NCBI RefSeq assembly: GCF_018402035.1
Contig: NZ_JAGYJN010000004.1
Coordinates: forward strand, 186,001 to 250,000
Source of the DNA: Roseicyclus sp.
GTDB lineage: Bacteria > Pseudomonadota > Alphaproteobacteria > Rhodobacterales > Rhodobacteraceae
Direction: 5' to 3'
DNA: 64,000 nt
Below are positions 8,456 through 17,213 of the stretch, one piece after another. Both the position numbers and the translations under genes were made by a program. Under the pieces are notes generated by a model. It searched no databases. It was given only the letters and a program-made list of their open reading frames with translations, and was not told the DNA's origin. How positions within the stretch are numbered: the first letter of the stretch is position 1; each line of letters begins with the position of its first letter.

Positions 8456-10135
8456 GGCAGGCGGGTCATTGTCGCTTAGTGCTGCGATCTCGCGCAGCGT
8501 CGCTTGCGCCTTGGCCGTGGCACTGGCCAGCCCGTCGCGCAAGGTGGCGATGACCTCGGCATCGGCCTGTGCGCCCGCTGCCACTTCCAACGCGCGCAGG
8601 GCTGCGCCCAATTCGTGAAACCCTGCCATCATGGCCGCACCTGCCGCGCGATGCGCTGTCTCGGCTGCGCGTGCGGGGTCTTGTGTCACTTCGGCCAAGG
8701 CTTGCGCCGCCAATCCCAAGGTGTCGTGCAACAGCGCCATGCCAAGTGCTGCGCCGCACATCTCGAGCGTGGCGCGCAACAGCGCCATTTCATCGTCGCT
8801 TGGCGCAAAACTAGCCGGGTCTATCGGTGCCGCGCCAAGGCTCAAACAGGCCTCAAGATCGGCCAAACCAAAGGGTTTCACCAAGAAATGGGCAAAATGC
8901 CCGCTCTGCGCCGCTTCGGCGATTGCATCGATCTGTGCCGTGATGCCGATGATCGCGGCATCGGTTGATGCCCCTGATGATTTGATCCGTTCCGCCGCCG
9001 CGGGGCCGCTGATGCCGGGCATCTGAAAATCCATCAAGATCAGCCCATAGGCGTTTGTCATCGCCTGTGTGACGGCCTGTTCGCCGCAAAAGGCGGTATC
9101 GACCCGAAAGCCAAGCATACCCAGCATTTGCGCAACCAAAGTGCAGTTGATCTGCGCATCATCCACGACAAGGGCGGATTTGCCCATGACCCGCACAACC
9201 GCAGATCGGTTGGGTACAAAAGGCGGCGCGCTGTCCGCATCGCGCATCGCGTCCAAGGCTGTGTCTGTTTTCTTCAGCGCATGGGTGCAGCTTTCCTGTG
9301 CGCTTTCGACCAGTTTCAGGGCTGTTTCCGAAAGCGGTTGACGCCGCAGCAGATCAAGCGCTGCGCGCAGACCATGCAGGGGGGTGCGCAACTCATGGTT
9401 CATTGTCGCAAGAAAACGCTCTTGCGCGCCGCGATCATCTTTCGCCGCATCGACGGCGGCATGGTTGCGCCAAAGGTGCAAGGCAAACCCCATCGCCACC
9501 ATGATGAGCACCAGCATGGTGATGCTGGTCCCTGACATGGCCGCGCGCAGATTGCGCTCTTGGGCGCGAAACGCTTCGGCCTTGGCCAGCATATCTTTTT
9601 TAGCATCGATGCTAAGCTGCTGCACCAAGTCATTGATCCCATTGACCTGCTGATGGAGTGGAACAAGCGCGCGGGCAATCTCGGGCCCAGCCGTGATCAT
9701 CATGATCCGCGCGGTGAGTTCATGGCATGCTGCATCAAGTGCGGCGATATCGGTCGCGAAATCGGTGGCCAAACCTTTATCGTACAATTCCGCAAATGCC
9801 ATGTCCATGCCGGCATCGAAATGGGCAACTGCCAGCCGCAATTGCGCAATCGCCGTGGCACTGTCGGTGTTGGGCCAAAGCCGGGTGGCGTGTTTGGCGG
9901 CGCGCGAGGCATTTTGCAAATCGCGGTAATCCACCGCGAACTGCGTGAGTTTCCAAGCCGCAACTGTGCTATCGGCGCGGCGCATCATATTGATATCGTG
10001 ATATAGTTTCACTGCCAATCCAATGAATAGAATGGCCAGAACAACCACAATTGCGCGCAGCATGCCCGCGCACTGCACCCTGACCAAGGCGGGCGATGCG
10101 GCCCTGATCGGCGATATCCCCGTAAACACGCTCAT
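8447..10135 (-). CDS. Membrane hybrid sensor protein HisKA-REC-HPt, lacking the ATPase domain
   Basis: Starting at MSVFTG (10135), the product has 562 residues. TM1 is at about 24-42, a periplasmic helical sensor region follows to 200, and TM2 is at about 203-221. A HisKA helix pair carries the phospho-acceptor His247 in MNHELRTPLHG. A receiver domain (about 318-432) has the acidic pair Asp325/326, Asp369 in LILMDF and Lys420. A C-terminal HPt-like helix bundle carries His495 in TAHRAAGAA. Only about 20-65 residues separate HisKA from the receiver and no N, G1 or G2 box is present, so the HATPase_c domain is missing without any frame break. The protein probably cannot phosphorylate itself from ATP. 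A NarL-type regulator gene is divergent upstream and may be its partner. Confidence 0.85.
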   Translation of the reverse strand: MSVFTGISPIRAASPALVRVQCAGMLRAIVVVLAILFIGLAVKLYHDINMMRRADSTVAAWKLTQFAVDYRDLQNASRAAKHATRLWPNTDSATAIAQLRLAVAHFDAGMDMAFAELYDKGLATDFATDIAALDAACHELTARIMMITAGPEIARALVPLHQQVNGINDLVQQLSIDAKKDMLAKAEAFRAQERNLRAAMSGTSITMLVLIMVAMGFALHLWRNHAAVDAAKDDRGAQERFLATMNHELRTPLHGLRAALDLLRRQPLSETALKLVESAQESCTHALKKTDTALDAMRDADSAPPFVPNRSAVVRVMGKSALVVDDAQINCTLVAQMLGMLGFRVDTAFCGEQAVTQAMTNAYGLILMDFQMPGISGPAAAERIKSSGASTDAAIIGITAQIDAIAEAAQSGHFAHFLVKPFGLADLEACLSLGAAPIDPASFAPSDDEMALLRATLEMCGAALGMALLHDTLGLAAQALAEVTQDPARAAETAHRAAGAAMMAGFHELGAALRALEVAAGAQADAEVIATLRDGLASATAKAQATLREIAALSDNDPPALI

Positions 10136-10749
10136 GTGCAGGCGACGGGTGGCATTTGCCATTTGCGCAAGAGGGTTGGATGCGCGCGGCGATAATCGAT
10201 GGCAAATCCGTGCAAGGATTTTTTTGCCATCAGGCCAAATCTGGCGCTCCGCTTTGGGCGGATCGCAGCCGCCCGCATCATCTTGTGCAGGCTTTGGCGG
10301 ATGTGTTCCGCGCGGGTGATCTGTTCGTTCTTCCAATAGGCCGTCGTTACATGGCTGGCCCATGGCTGGGCCGGCGGAGTTGTCTTGACCCTTCGCACCG
10401 CGGTCTTGTGTTGGCGCGCCCACAATGGCCCTGTATCAAGGCGCGCATTGCGAGAAATCAACGCGCTTGCCGAAAAATGGGCGGAGATAGAAATAAGGTA
10501 ACACCGGGGCGCAACTGGCTTCATCGTGAAATACCGTTTAATGCACAGACACCATTCGTGCGCTAATTTCAACTTTTATACGATAGCCACAGCGCCTAGG
10601 CACTGGCAAACTATCTAAAGTTTATAAAATATCTTTCGTGTGAAACTCTTGCGAAAGCTAATAAAAAGAGACACCAATGATGAGTAGCTTATGAAGCGAC
10701 GTATGTCGTAGTCGGTCGAAAGACAGCTCCCGACAAAGGATATGAAATC
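10136..10749. other. 614-bp intergenic region between sensor and regulator genes
   Basis: No convincing gene is visible. Open frames occur on both strands (for example 10156-10566 plus and 10132-10572 minus), but they resemble no family I know and overlap one another. The right-hand 200 bp, from about 10550, is clearly AT-richer than the surroundings and probably holds the promoter of the response-regulator gene. The sensor gene must also be transcribed leftward from here. Confidence 0.5.
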
Positions 10750-11388
10750 GTGGATAAAAATCGCGTGGCCGATATGAAAGTTCTGATTGCCGATGATCAT
10801 GCGTTGTTGGCGCAGGCTGTGGCCCATGCGCTGCGCGAAGAGGCAGGGTTTGACGTCGCCGTGACAACATCGCGCCAAGGTGCGGTCGATGAGCTCGAAA
10901 AATCACCCTATGATGTGGTGCTTTTGGATCTGCGGATGCCGGGCATGCATGGCCTGTCGAGCGTGGCAGAGGTGGTCAAGCGCGCGGGCGATGGACAGGT
11001 TGTCTTGTTCACCGGTCAGCTTGATCGGCAATTCCTTGATGATTCCATCAAGCTGGGGCTGAGCGGTTATATTCCCAAGACCATGCCGCTCAAATCGCTG
11101 CAAAGCGCGCTGCAACTGATCCGCAGTGGTCAGACCTTTATCCCGCATATCGATGGCCCGGCGGAAACCGACCAGCCCACCACCCCGGTCAAGCGCGAAC
11201 CCGTTTCTGACCGCGAGGTGCATGTGCTGCGCCTTGCCGCCGATGGCGATACCAACAAGGAAATCGCGCGCGCCTTGGCCGTGACCGAGACACAGGTTAA
11301 GATGATCATGCGCAATATCTGCACCAAACTTGGCGCACGCAACCGCGCGCATGCCTGCATCATCGCGCGCGAGCGTATGCTGATCTGA
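10750..11388 (+). CDS. NarL/FixJ-family response regulator
   Basis: The 212-residue protein has a receiver domain with the DDH acidic pair near residue 15, a phospho-acceptor Asp in VVLLDLRMPG, and the switch Lys in GYIPKTM. A LuxR-type helix-turn-helix follows (SDREVHVLRLAADG, NKEIARALAVTETQVKM). A GTG start at 10750 is preferred because AAGGA lies 9 bp upstream. An ATG at 10774 is the alternative. It faces away from the HisKA-REC-HPt sensor gene across a long promoter region and is its likely partner. A strong terminator follows. Target genes are unknown. Confidence 0.9.
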   Translation: MDKNRVADMKVLIADDHALLAQAVAHALREEAGFDVAVTTSRQGAVDELEKSPYDVVLLDLRMPGMHGLSSVAEVVKRAGDGQVVLFTGQLDRQFLDDSIKLGLSGYIPKTMPLKSLQSALQLIRSGQTFIPHIDGPAETDQPTTPVKREPVSDREVHVLRLAADGDTNKEIARALAVTETQVKMIMRNICTKLGARNRAHACIIARERMLI

Positions 11389-11423
11389 CGCCAAACAGCG
11401 CAAAGGCCGTTTTCTGGAGATGT

Positions 11424-11454
11424 AAAAAACCCCGCCAACAGTGGGGTTTTTCTT
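11424..11454. terminator. Bidirectional-looking intrinsic terminator
   Basis: An A-rich run followed by ACCCC, a 9-nt loop, GGGGT and a T run makes a symmetric terminator. It lies between the plus-strand regulator gene and the minus-strand gene ending at 11472, so it could serve both. Confidence 0.85.
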
Positions 11455-11471
11455 TGCCTGGGCTTGCGCGT

Positions 11472-11828
11472 TTAACCTTTGGCGGGCGTCAGCCAGATAT
11501 GGATGAATTGCACAAGCGCCGCGATGGGCCAAGGCGCATCGTCGGTATTGTCGGCTGTGACGCGCGCTTGCGCCTTTGCCCAATCATCGGGAAAGCGATC
11601 CGCCAATTCCTTTGCCACCACCTGCGCGACCGCGCCGGTTGATTTGCCGCCAACGCCGCGCGTGTGCAAAAGATCGAACCATGCCGCCTCGGGTGCATCA
11701 AGGATCCGTCTGAGCGAATAGTCGCGGAAAAACTCCGAGCGGATCACGCTGGGGCGCAGCGTGTTGGCTTGTGCCTCGGGATTCAAGACGCTGCGCAGGT
11801 CTTGGTCGAGAAAGGATGCTGTGTTCAC
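11472..11828 (-). CDS. Hypothetical protein, 118 aa
   Basis: I do not recognise the family. The GTG at 11828 was preferred because GAGGGAG lies about 9 bp upstream; an ATG at 11888 would add 20 residues with no ribosome binding site. The predicted product, MNTASFLDQDLRSVLNP onward, is soluble, has no signal peptide, and contains a helical stretch SEFFRDYSLRRIL and a glycine-rich GVGGKSTG. It stands alone between a bidirectional terminator and tRNA-Thr, and codon use resembles that of its neighbours. Confidence is moderate that it is real and none is claimed for function. Confidence 0.55.
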   Translation of the reverse strand: MNTASFLDQDLRSVLNPEAQANTLRPSVIRSEFFRDYSLRRILDAPEAAWFDLLHTRGVGGKSTGAVAQVVAKELADRFPDDWAKAQARVTADNTDDAPWPIAALVQFIHIWLTPAKG

Positions 11829-12093
11829 TTTGGGTGCTCCCTCATGGAGATGCGTCTGACCCACTGGCACGGGCGGTCTTTGGCGCATCCTTATCTTGAG
11901 CGTTGACTCTAAAAACTCCCCGTGTGTGTCACAAATTATCCTTCGTCGTGAGGGCGGCGCTTCCGCTGCGTCACGTGCCGCTTGCGCGTTGGGTCTGTCC
12001 GAGGTGCGCCAAAGCCCCTCGATTTTCCGCAGAAAGGCCCGATAAACGCCCGCGTCCATGCGTCGCGCAGGCCGTTGTTTTGATGGGGTGGGA

Positions 12094-12168
12094 TGGTGCC
12101 GCAGGGGAGGATTGAACTCCCGACCTCACCCTTACCAAGGGTGCGCTCTACCACTGAGCTACTGCGGC
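12094..12168 (-). tRNA. tRNA-Thr (anticodon GGT)
   Basis: The minus strand folds with acceptor stem GCCGCAG (12162-12168) paired to 12098-12104 and anticodon stem CACCC/GGGTG around the loop TTGGTAA. The T-arm is GGGAGTTCAATCCTCCC and the CCA is encoded at 12094-12096. Confidence 0.95.
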
Positions 12169-12252
12169 GCGTCGGCGGTCACTTAAAAGCATCTTCCACC
12201 TACTGCAAGCGCAATCTGGACGCCCCCGCCCCAGAGGGGTAAACCCTCAGCC

Positions 12253-12444
12253 ATGGCAGCGAAAGATCCTGAAAATCGACCGGCCAAACCGCCGAGCGAT
12301 CCGCGCAATGCGCGGCTCAAGGCGGCACTCAAGGCCAATCTGGCCCGCCGCAAGGCACAAGCACGCGCCCGCGCAAGCGAGACCGGCGCCGATGAAGATG
12401 ACAAAAGGCCGGGACAGACCGGCACCAATGCGCAAGAGCAGTAA
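12253..12444 (+). CDS. Small basic conserved protein upstream of murA
   Basis: This is a 63-residue hydrophilic, Ala/Arg/Lys-rich product with a central helix NARLKAALKANLARRKAQ and an acidic tail. It has no membrane segment or known domain. It ends 12 bp before murA and is probably cotranscribed with it. Short proteins of this composition sit ahead of murA in related rhodobacterial genomes, from memory, which supports it being real. The function is unknown. Confidence 0.6.
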   Translation: MAAKDPENRPAKPPSDPRNARLKAALKANLARRKAQARARASETGADEDDKRPGQTGTNAQEQ

Positions 12445-12456
12445 AGGGGCGTTGTG

Positions 12457-13728
12457 ATGGATAAGATCGTGGTAAAAGGTGGCGGCGCGCTGTCGGGGCA
12501 AATCCCTATCGCGGGTGCCAAGAATGCCTGTCTGACCTTGATGCCCGCCACGCTTCTCAGCGATGAGCCGCTGACGCTGACCAATGCGCCGCGGTTGAGC
12601 GATATCCGCACTATGACGACGCTGTTGCAATCGCTGGGTGCCGAGGTGACAGCACTCAACGGGGGGCGGGTGCTGGCGCTGTCGTCGCATGGGTTGAACA
12701 ATCACACCGCCGATTACGATATCGTGCGCAAAATGCGCGCCTCGATCCTTGTGCTGGGGCCGATGCTGGCGCGCGATGGGCGCGCGATTGTGTCGTTGCC
12801 CGGCGGTTGCGCGATTGGTGCGCGCCCCGTCGATCTGCATCTCAAGGCGCTGGAGGCGATGGGCGCTGATCTGGACCTGCGCGATGGCTATGTGCATGCA
12901 ACCGCCAAGGGCGGGCTGAAAGGTGCCGTGGTGGATTTCCCGGTTGTTTCGGTCGGGGCCACGGAGAACGCGCTGATGGCCGCCACCTTGGCGCGCGGCA
13001 CCACGGTGTTGAAAAACGCCGCGCGTGAGCCCGAAATCGTCGATCTGGCCCAATGCCTGCGCCGCATGGGTGCGCAGATCGAAGGCGAGGGGACATCGAC
13101 CATCACGATCCAAGGTGTTGATCGCTTGAATGGGGCTACCCATCCTGTGGTCACCGACCGGATCGAGCTTGGCACCTATATGCTGGCCCCCGCCATCGCG
13201 GGCGGCGAGGTGGAGCTTTTGGGCGGCCGGATGGAGCTTGTCGCGGCGTTTGCCGAAAAGCTTGATGCCGCCGGTGTGTCGGTCGAACAGACCGCGGCAG
13301 GGCTGAAGGTCACGCGCAAGAATGGCCGCGTCAGCGCCGTGGATGTGCGCACCGCACCCTTTCCGGGCTTTCCCACCGATCTACAGGCGCAGATGATGGC
13401 GCTTTTGTGCACCGCGACGGGCGTGTCGGTCTTGGAAGAAACGATTTTCGAGAACCGCTTCATGCATGCCCCTGAACTCATGCGCATGGGCGCCAAGATC
13501 GATGTGCATGGCGGCACCGCCACGGTGACCGGTGTCGAACGCCTGAAGGGTGCGCCGGTCATGGCCACCGATCTGCGCGCCTCGGTCAGCCTGATCTTGG
13601 CGGGGTTGGCGGCCGAGGGTGAAACGGTCGTCAACCGCGTCTATCACCTTGATCGTGGCTATGAGCGGGTCGAGGAAAAGCTCGGCAATGTCGGGGCCAA
13701 GATCGAGCGGGTGCGCGAACATGACTGA
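12457..13728 (+). CDS. murA: UDP-N-acetylglucosamine 1-carboxyvinyltransferase MurA
   Basis: The 423-residue enzyme catalyses the first committed step of peptidoglycan synthesis, transfer of enolpyruvate from PEP to UDP-GlcNAc, in the cytoplasm. It begins [10 protein letters not shown] with the conserved GAKNACL block. The PEP-binding Cys118 lies in [12 protein letters not shown], so a fosfomycin-sensitive cysteine is present. Later conserved blocks are [21 protein letters not shown] and [15 protein letters not shown]. The ATG at 12457 was chosen over the GTG at 12454 because it matches other MurA N-termini, and AGGGGC lies just upstream. Its end overlaps the DUF2948 gene by 8 bp. Confidence 0.97.
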   Translation: MDKIVVKGGGALSGQIPIAGAKNACLTLMPATLLSDEPLTLTNAPRLSDIRTMTTLLQSLGAEVTALNGGRVLALSSHGLNNHTADYDIVRKMRASILVLGPMLARDGRAIVSLPGGCAIGARPVDLHLKALEAMGADLDLRDGYVHATAKGGLKGAVVDFPVVSVGATENALMAATLARGTTVLKNAAREPEIVDLAQCLRRMGAQIEGEGTSTITIQGVDRLNGATHPVVTDRIELGTYMLAPAIAGGEVELLGGRMELVAAFAEKLDAAGVSVEQTAAGLKVTRKNGRVSAVDVRTAPFPGFPTDLQAQMMALLCTATGVSVLEETIFENRFMHAPELMRMGAKIDVHGGTATVTGVERLKGAPVMATDLRASVSLILAGLAAEGETVVNRVYHLDRGYERVEEKLGNVGAKIERVREHD

Positions 13729-14185
13729 GGATGCGCGCTTTGAAGATGCGGCCCCGCGCCCCGTCGCTTTGCGCGCCTATGATCGGGATGACCTCGCGGT
13801 CATCGCCACGCTGACCCAAGACGCGGTCTTTCCCATCGCCGAGATGACATGGGACCGCCGCCGCCGCCGCTTTGCGCTTTTGCTCAACCGCTTCCGCTGG
13901 GAAGATGTCGGGGCCAACCCGCCCGAGCGGGTGCAAGCGGTGCTGGTGATCGATGATGCGCTGCATGTCGCCACCCAAGGCTTTGAGCGTAACGCGCGCG
14001 ATCTGGTGCTCTCGGTGCTGACGCTGGCATGGGCGCCGGGCGAAGATGGCACGGGCAAGATCGTCATTACGCTTGCGGGCGATGGGGCCATCGCCATCGA
14101 TGTCGAGGCGATGGACGTCACGCTGCGCGATGTCACCCGGCCCTATCTTGCCCCCTCGGGCAAGGCCCCGCGCCACCCGGATTAG
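13721..14185 (+). CDS. DUF2948 family protein
   Basis: The 154-residue protein matches the DUF2948 pattern, with [18 protein letters not shown], a basic [17 protein letters not shown] segment and a repetitive beta-rich C-terminal half. It lacks signal peptides and membrane segments. The function is unknown, but the gene regularly sits between murA and hisD in Rhodobacterales. Here the ATG lies inside the end of murA (8-bp overlap), so translation is coupled. The usual next gene, hisD, begins 1.7 kb away because two minus-strand genes intervene. Confidence 0.85.
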   Translation: MTEDARFEDAAPRPVALRAYDRDDLAVIATLTQDAVFPIAEMTWDRRRRRFALLLNRFRWEDVGANPPERVQAVLVIDDALHVATQGFERNARDLVLSVLTLAWAPGEDGTGKIVITLAGDGAIAIDVEAMDVTLRDVTRPYLAPSGKAPRHPD

Positions 14186-14227
14186 GGGCTATCCCGCCCT
14201 CAGGTCAGCAACCTAAAGGCATCATCA

Positions 14228-14974
14228 TCATGCCTTTGCCTCACTCCCATCGCGTTGGGCGGTGATGTTAAAGCTGATGCCCTTGATTTCGATGGGCTTT
14301 CCGTCAAAATCATATCGACTGACACCGGCATGAACGCGCAGCCATATCCATTTGTCGAATTTGTCACGGCGTCGATACTCAATCACGACTTTCCGCTTTT
14401 TTCCTGTTCGCAAGTCCTGGACAGCTTGGTTTGCATGCGCAACATCATCAGGATGCAGTATGGCACTCCAATCAGTAAGCGAAATACTTAGTTTTCCGGG
14501 TCCATAGTTTGAATGCTGCGTGAAACTTGGACCAAAAACCGCTTCGTTTTTTTGAAGGTCAAGATGCCACGTGTAGGCCTGAGCTGCATCAAGAACATCT
14601 TGATAATGAATCGAAATTAAACTGATATCTGTCAAATCAGTGACCGAGCCAAGAACGTTAAGAAATGTGCCAGTTTTCTCTTTCAGTACAAAATCGAACT
14701 TCAAGAACTTTTGCTCAAGTCCAAAGGTGAAATACCCTGATACTGCGTCGTGTTTCTTGCTTTGTAACTCTGCCATGATTGCAGAAATTGATTTTCTACT
14801 TGATTGCCGAAAAATACTTGAAAAGTAAGATAGTTGATTGGGTTTTTTGATATCGCTTTGTCCGAGAGTGGCCCACAGGGCATGGATCTCTTTGATCTCT
14901 CTCAGCTCACCATTGCTATCGATCATAAGCGAAAAAAATCCAACGGGTGGATGCGCAACAAGATCTTTTTTCAT
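14228..14974 (-). CDS. Orphan PAS-domain protein
   Basis: This 248-residue protein is markedly AT-richer and lysine-richer than all its neighbours. Residues about 160-240 form a PAS_3-type fold with the ILHPDDVAHANQAV entry helix, a YRRRDKFDKWIWLRVHAG strand pair, and the ending GKPIEIKGISFNIT. The N-terminal part, about 10-130, may be a second diverged PAS unit (GFFSLMIDSNGELREI, then VLGSVTDLTDI). No kinase, GGDEF, EAL or HTH output domain is present and there is no membrane segment. It may be an adaptor or the remnant of a larger sensor. It interrupts the DUF2948-hisD neighbourhood, which with its composition suggests horizontal acquisition. Confidence 0.75.
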   Translation of the reverse strand: MKKDLVAHPPVGFFSLMIDSNGELREIKEIHALWATLGQSDIKKPNQLSYFSSIFRQSSRKSISAIMAELQSKKHDAVSGYFTFGLEQKFLKFDFVLKEKTGTFLNVLGSVTDLTDISLISIHYQDVLDAAQAYTWHLDLQKNEAVFGPSFTQHSNYGPGKLSISLTDWSAILHPDDVAHANQAVQDLRTGKKRKVVIEYRRRDKFDKWIWLRVHAGVSRYDFDGKPIEIKGISFNITAQRDGSEAKA

Positions 14975-15294
14975 GGCTGGCCGCTCTTCAGGGCTTCTGA
15001 TTTGGCGGATCTATACTAATCCATCGACCCTTTATTCGCGATTCTGCTGAGAAACACCCACCGAAATGGAGTTTCGTTCAACTGCCCTAGTGCGGAGGAG
15101 TATCGCATTTTTGCATGGGACTTCAAGAGCCGCATCGCGTCAATTTTTTTGCGCCATGCATCAATGATACCAAGCATTTCGCGGCAAGCGATGATGATAA
15201 TTTTTCAATTTTTATAATGTGTTAGCTCAGGCCGTTTGGATCGCAATGCGAGAGCTTATTCCGCAAGGCCCGAGCCCTCGGCGCACAAGCCGCC
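14975..15294. other. 320-bp non-coding stretch
   Basis: No gene is visible. A short AT-rich block near 15160-15225 and the 5' flank of the PAS gene are present, and I see no repeat or clear terminator. It separates the PAS gene from the cytochrome c gene, both on the minus strand. Confidence 0.5.
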
Positions 15295-15708
15295 TTATTG
15301 CTGAATCGCCTCCAGATAGGTGGCCAAGGCCAAGACACGGCCACGCACCGCGATCTCGGTGCCGACATCGCCCAGCTCTGAGGCAACAGCCGCTTCGAAA
15401 CGGTCGCCCCAGATTGGCATCGGGCCGCCGTGACCGCGCAGCCCCGAGCGCCCATCGATCAGATGGATCACCTCCAGCATCGGGAAGACGCCATTATTGC
15501 GCGCGCGGATCTGCGTTACATCGGGAACGGGGATTGACATGTATTCGGCTAATGGCCCGTCGCCGCGCCCGGTCAGCCCATGACAGCTTGCGCATGCGCG
15601 CGCGTATTCCTCGGCCCCTGCGGCGGATTGTGCCGATGCCGTTTGGGTCATTCCCATGATCGTCAATGTCGCCGCGATCGCGGCTAAACCTTGTTTTATG
15701 TTGCGCAT
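15295..15708 (-). CDS. Periplasmic monohaem cytochrome c
   Basis: The 137-residue product starts MRNIKQG with GGAGAG just upstream. It has a signal peptide (about residues 1-26, ending ASAQ) and one haem site, CASCH at 39-43. A candidate axial methionine lies in GGPMPIWGDRF. It should be exported by Sec and matured by the Ccm system in the periplasm, where it would carry electrons. No oxidoreductase gene adjoins it, so its partner is unknown. It belongs to the segment that separates the DUF2948 gene from hisD. Confidence 0.88.
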   Translation of the reverse strand: MRNIKQGLAAIAATLTIMGMTQTASAQSAAGAEEYARACASCHGLTGRGDGPLAEYMSIPVPDVTQIRARNNGVFPMLEVIHLIDGRSGLRGHGGPMPIWGDRFEAAVASELGDVGTEIAVRGRVLALATYLEAIQQ

Positions 15709-15881
15709 TGCACGCTCTCCTTTGGCTGATTGGTTGCATGGGTCATGATCGACCCGGGCCATATGCTAGGCGCTGGCCCGCGCGGGGTTCTTGACGAAAC
15801 GCATTGCAATGGCACATGGCGCAATGGGCGCTTCACCCGCGCGGCGAGAGAGGGTAGAGGGGGTGCGCGTGCAGGAACGGA

Positions 15882-17213
15882 ATGACGATGCCAATTTTTC
15901 TCAACAGCCGGGATGCGGGGTTTTCACAGCGCTTTGCTGCGCTGCTTGAGATGAAGCGCGAAGATGCGCCCGATGTGGATCAGACCGTGGCCCAGATCAT
16001 CGCCGATGTGCGCGCGCGCGGCGATGCGGCTGTGATCGATTTGACCGAACGTTTCGACCGGCTGCGCCTCACCGCTGAGACCATGGCGTTCAGCGCCGCG
16101 GAGATCGCGCAGGCGATCGACAAGGTGCCCGCCCATGAGCGCGCGGCCCTCGAACTCGCCGCAGACCGCATCCGCGCTTATCATGAACGCCAACGCCCCA
16201 GCGACGCGCGCTGGACCGACGCGGCGGGCGCGACACTTGGCTGGCGCTGGACGCCTGTCTCGGCGGCGGGTCTTTATGTGCCGGGCGGCTTGGCCTCATA
16301 CCCCTCCAGCGTCTTGATGAACGCGATCCCGGCACAGGTCGCGGGGGTAAAGCGGCTGGTGATGTGTGCGCCCACACCCGATGGCCGCGCCAATCCGCTG
16401 GTGCTTTTGGCCGCCCATCTTTCAGGCGTCGACACCATCTACCGTATCGGCGGCGCGCAAGCCGTGGCCGCCATGGCCTATGGCACCGCCACCATTACAC
16501 CCGTCGACAAGATCACCGGCCCCGGCAATGCCTATGTCGCCGCCGCCAAGCGCCGGGTTTTTGGCCGGGTGGGGATCGACATGATCGCGGGCCCCTCTGA
16601 GATCCTCGTCGTGGCCGATGGCGACAACGACCCCGATTGGATCGCGCTCGATCTTTTGTCGCAAGCCGAACATGACGAAAGCGCACAATCGATCTTGATC
16701 ACCACCGATGCCGCCTTCGGTCAGGCGGTCGCTGTGGCCGTCGAGAAGCGGCTTGAGACGCTGGAGCGTCGCGCGATTGCAGGGGCAAGCTGGCGCGACT
16801 ACGGTGCCATCGTTACCGTGCGCGATTTGGCCGAGGCCGCTGATCTGACCAACCGCATCGCGCCCGAGCATCTGGAGCTTTGCGTCGCCGACCCCGAGGC
16901 GTTGAGCGAACAGATCCACCACGCAGGCGCGATCTTTCTGGGCCGTTGGACGCCCGAGGCGATTGGCGATTACATCGGCGGGCCGAACCATGTGCTGCCT
17001 ACCGCACGCTCGGCGCGGTTCTCCTCGGGGCTTTCCGTGCTTGATTTCATGAAGCGCACCACGCTCGCCCAGATGACACCCGCAGCATTGGCCGCCATCG
17101 GCCCTGCGGCGGAAAGTTTGGCGATCTCCGAAAGCCTTGAGGCACATGGCCTGTCGGTGCGCGCGCGTCTTGAACGGCTCAACCGGACCGCCGGTGAAGG
17201 TGAGGGGGAATGA
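15882..17213 (+). CDS. hisD: Histidinol dehydrogenase
   Basis: The 443-residue enzyme performs the last two steps of histidine synthesis, oxidising L-histidinol to histidine with NAD. Conserved blocks visible are TPVSAAGLYVPGG, ITGPGNAYVAAAKR, MIAGPSEILVVAD, the zinc-binding SQAEHDESAQ segment and IAPEHLELCV. The ATG at 15882 follows AGGAACGG; a second ATG at 15888 is equally possible. The UPF0262 gene overlaps its end by 4 bp. It starts the downstream part of the conserved rhodobacterial block. Confidence 0.97.
   Translation: MTMPIFLNSRDAGFSQRFAALLEMKREDAPDVDQTVAQIIADVRARGDAAVIDLTERFDRLRLTAETMAFSAAEIAQAIDKVPAHERAALELAADRIRAYHERQRPSDARWTDAAGATLGWRWTPVSAAGLYVPGGLASYPSSVLMNAIPAQVAGVKRLVMCAPTPDGRANPLVLLAAHLSGVDTIYRIGGAQAVAAMAYGTATITPVDKITGPGNAYVAAAKRRVFGRVGIDMIAGPSEILVVADGDNDPDWIALDLLSQAEHDESAQSILITTDAAFGQAVAVAVEKRLETLERRAIAGASWRDYGAIVTVRDLAEAADLTNRIAPEHLELCVADPEALSEQIHHAGAIFLGRWTPEAIGDYIGGPNHVLPTARSARFSSGLSVLDFMKRTTLAQMTPAALAAIGPAAESLAISESLEAHGLSVRARLERLNRTAGEGEGE

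Noticed and set aside
10156-10566. Plus-strand 136-codon open frame in the sensor-regulator gap
   Set aside because: It has no domain, no ribosome binding site and overlaps an equally long minus-strand frame. High GC makes such frames common.
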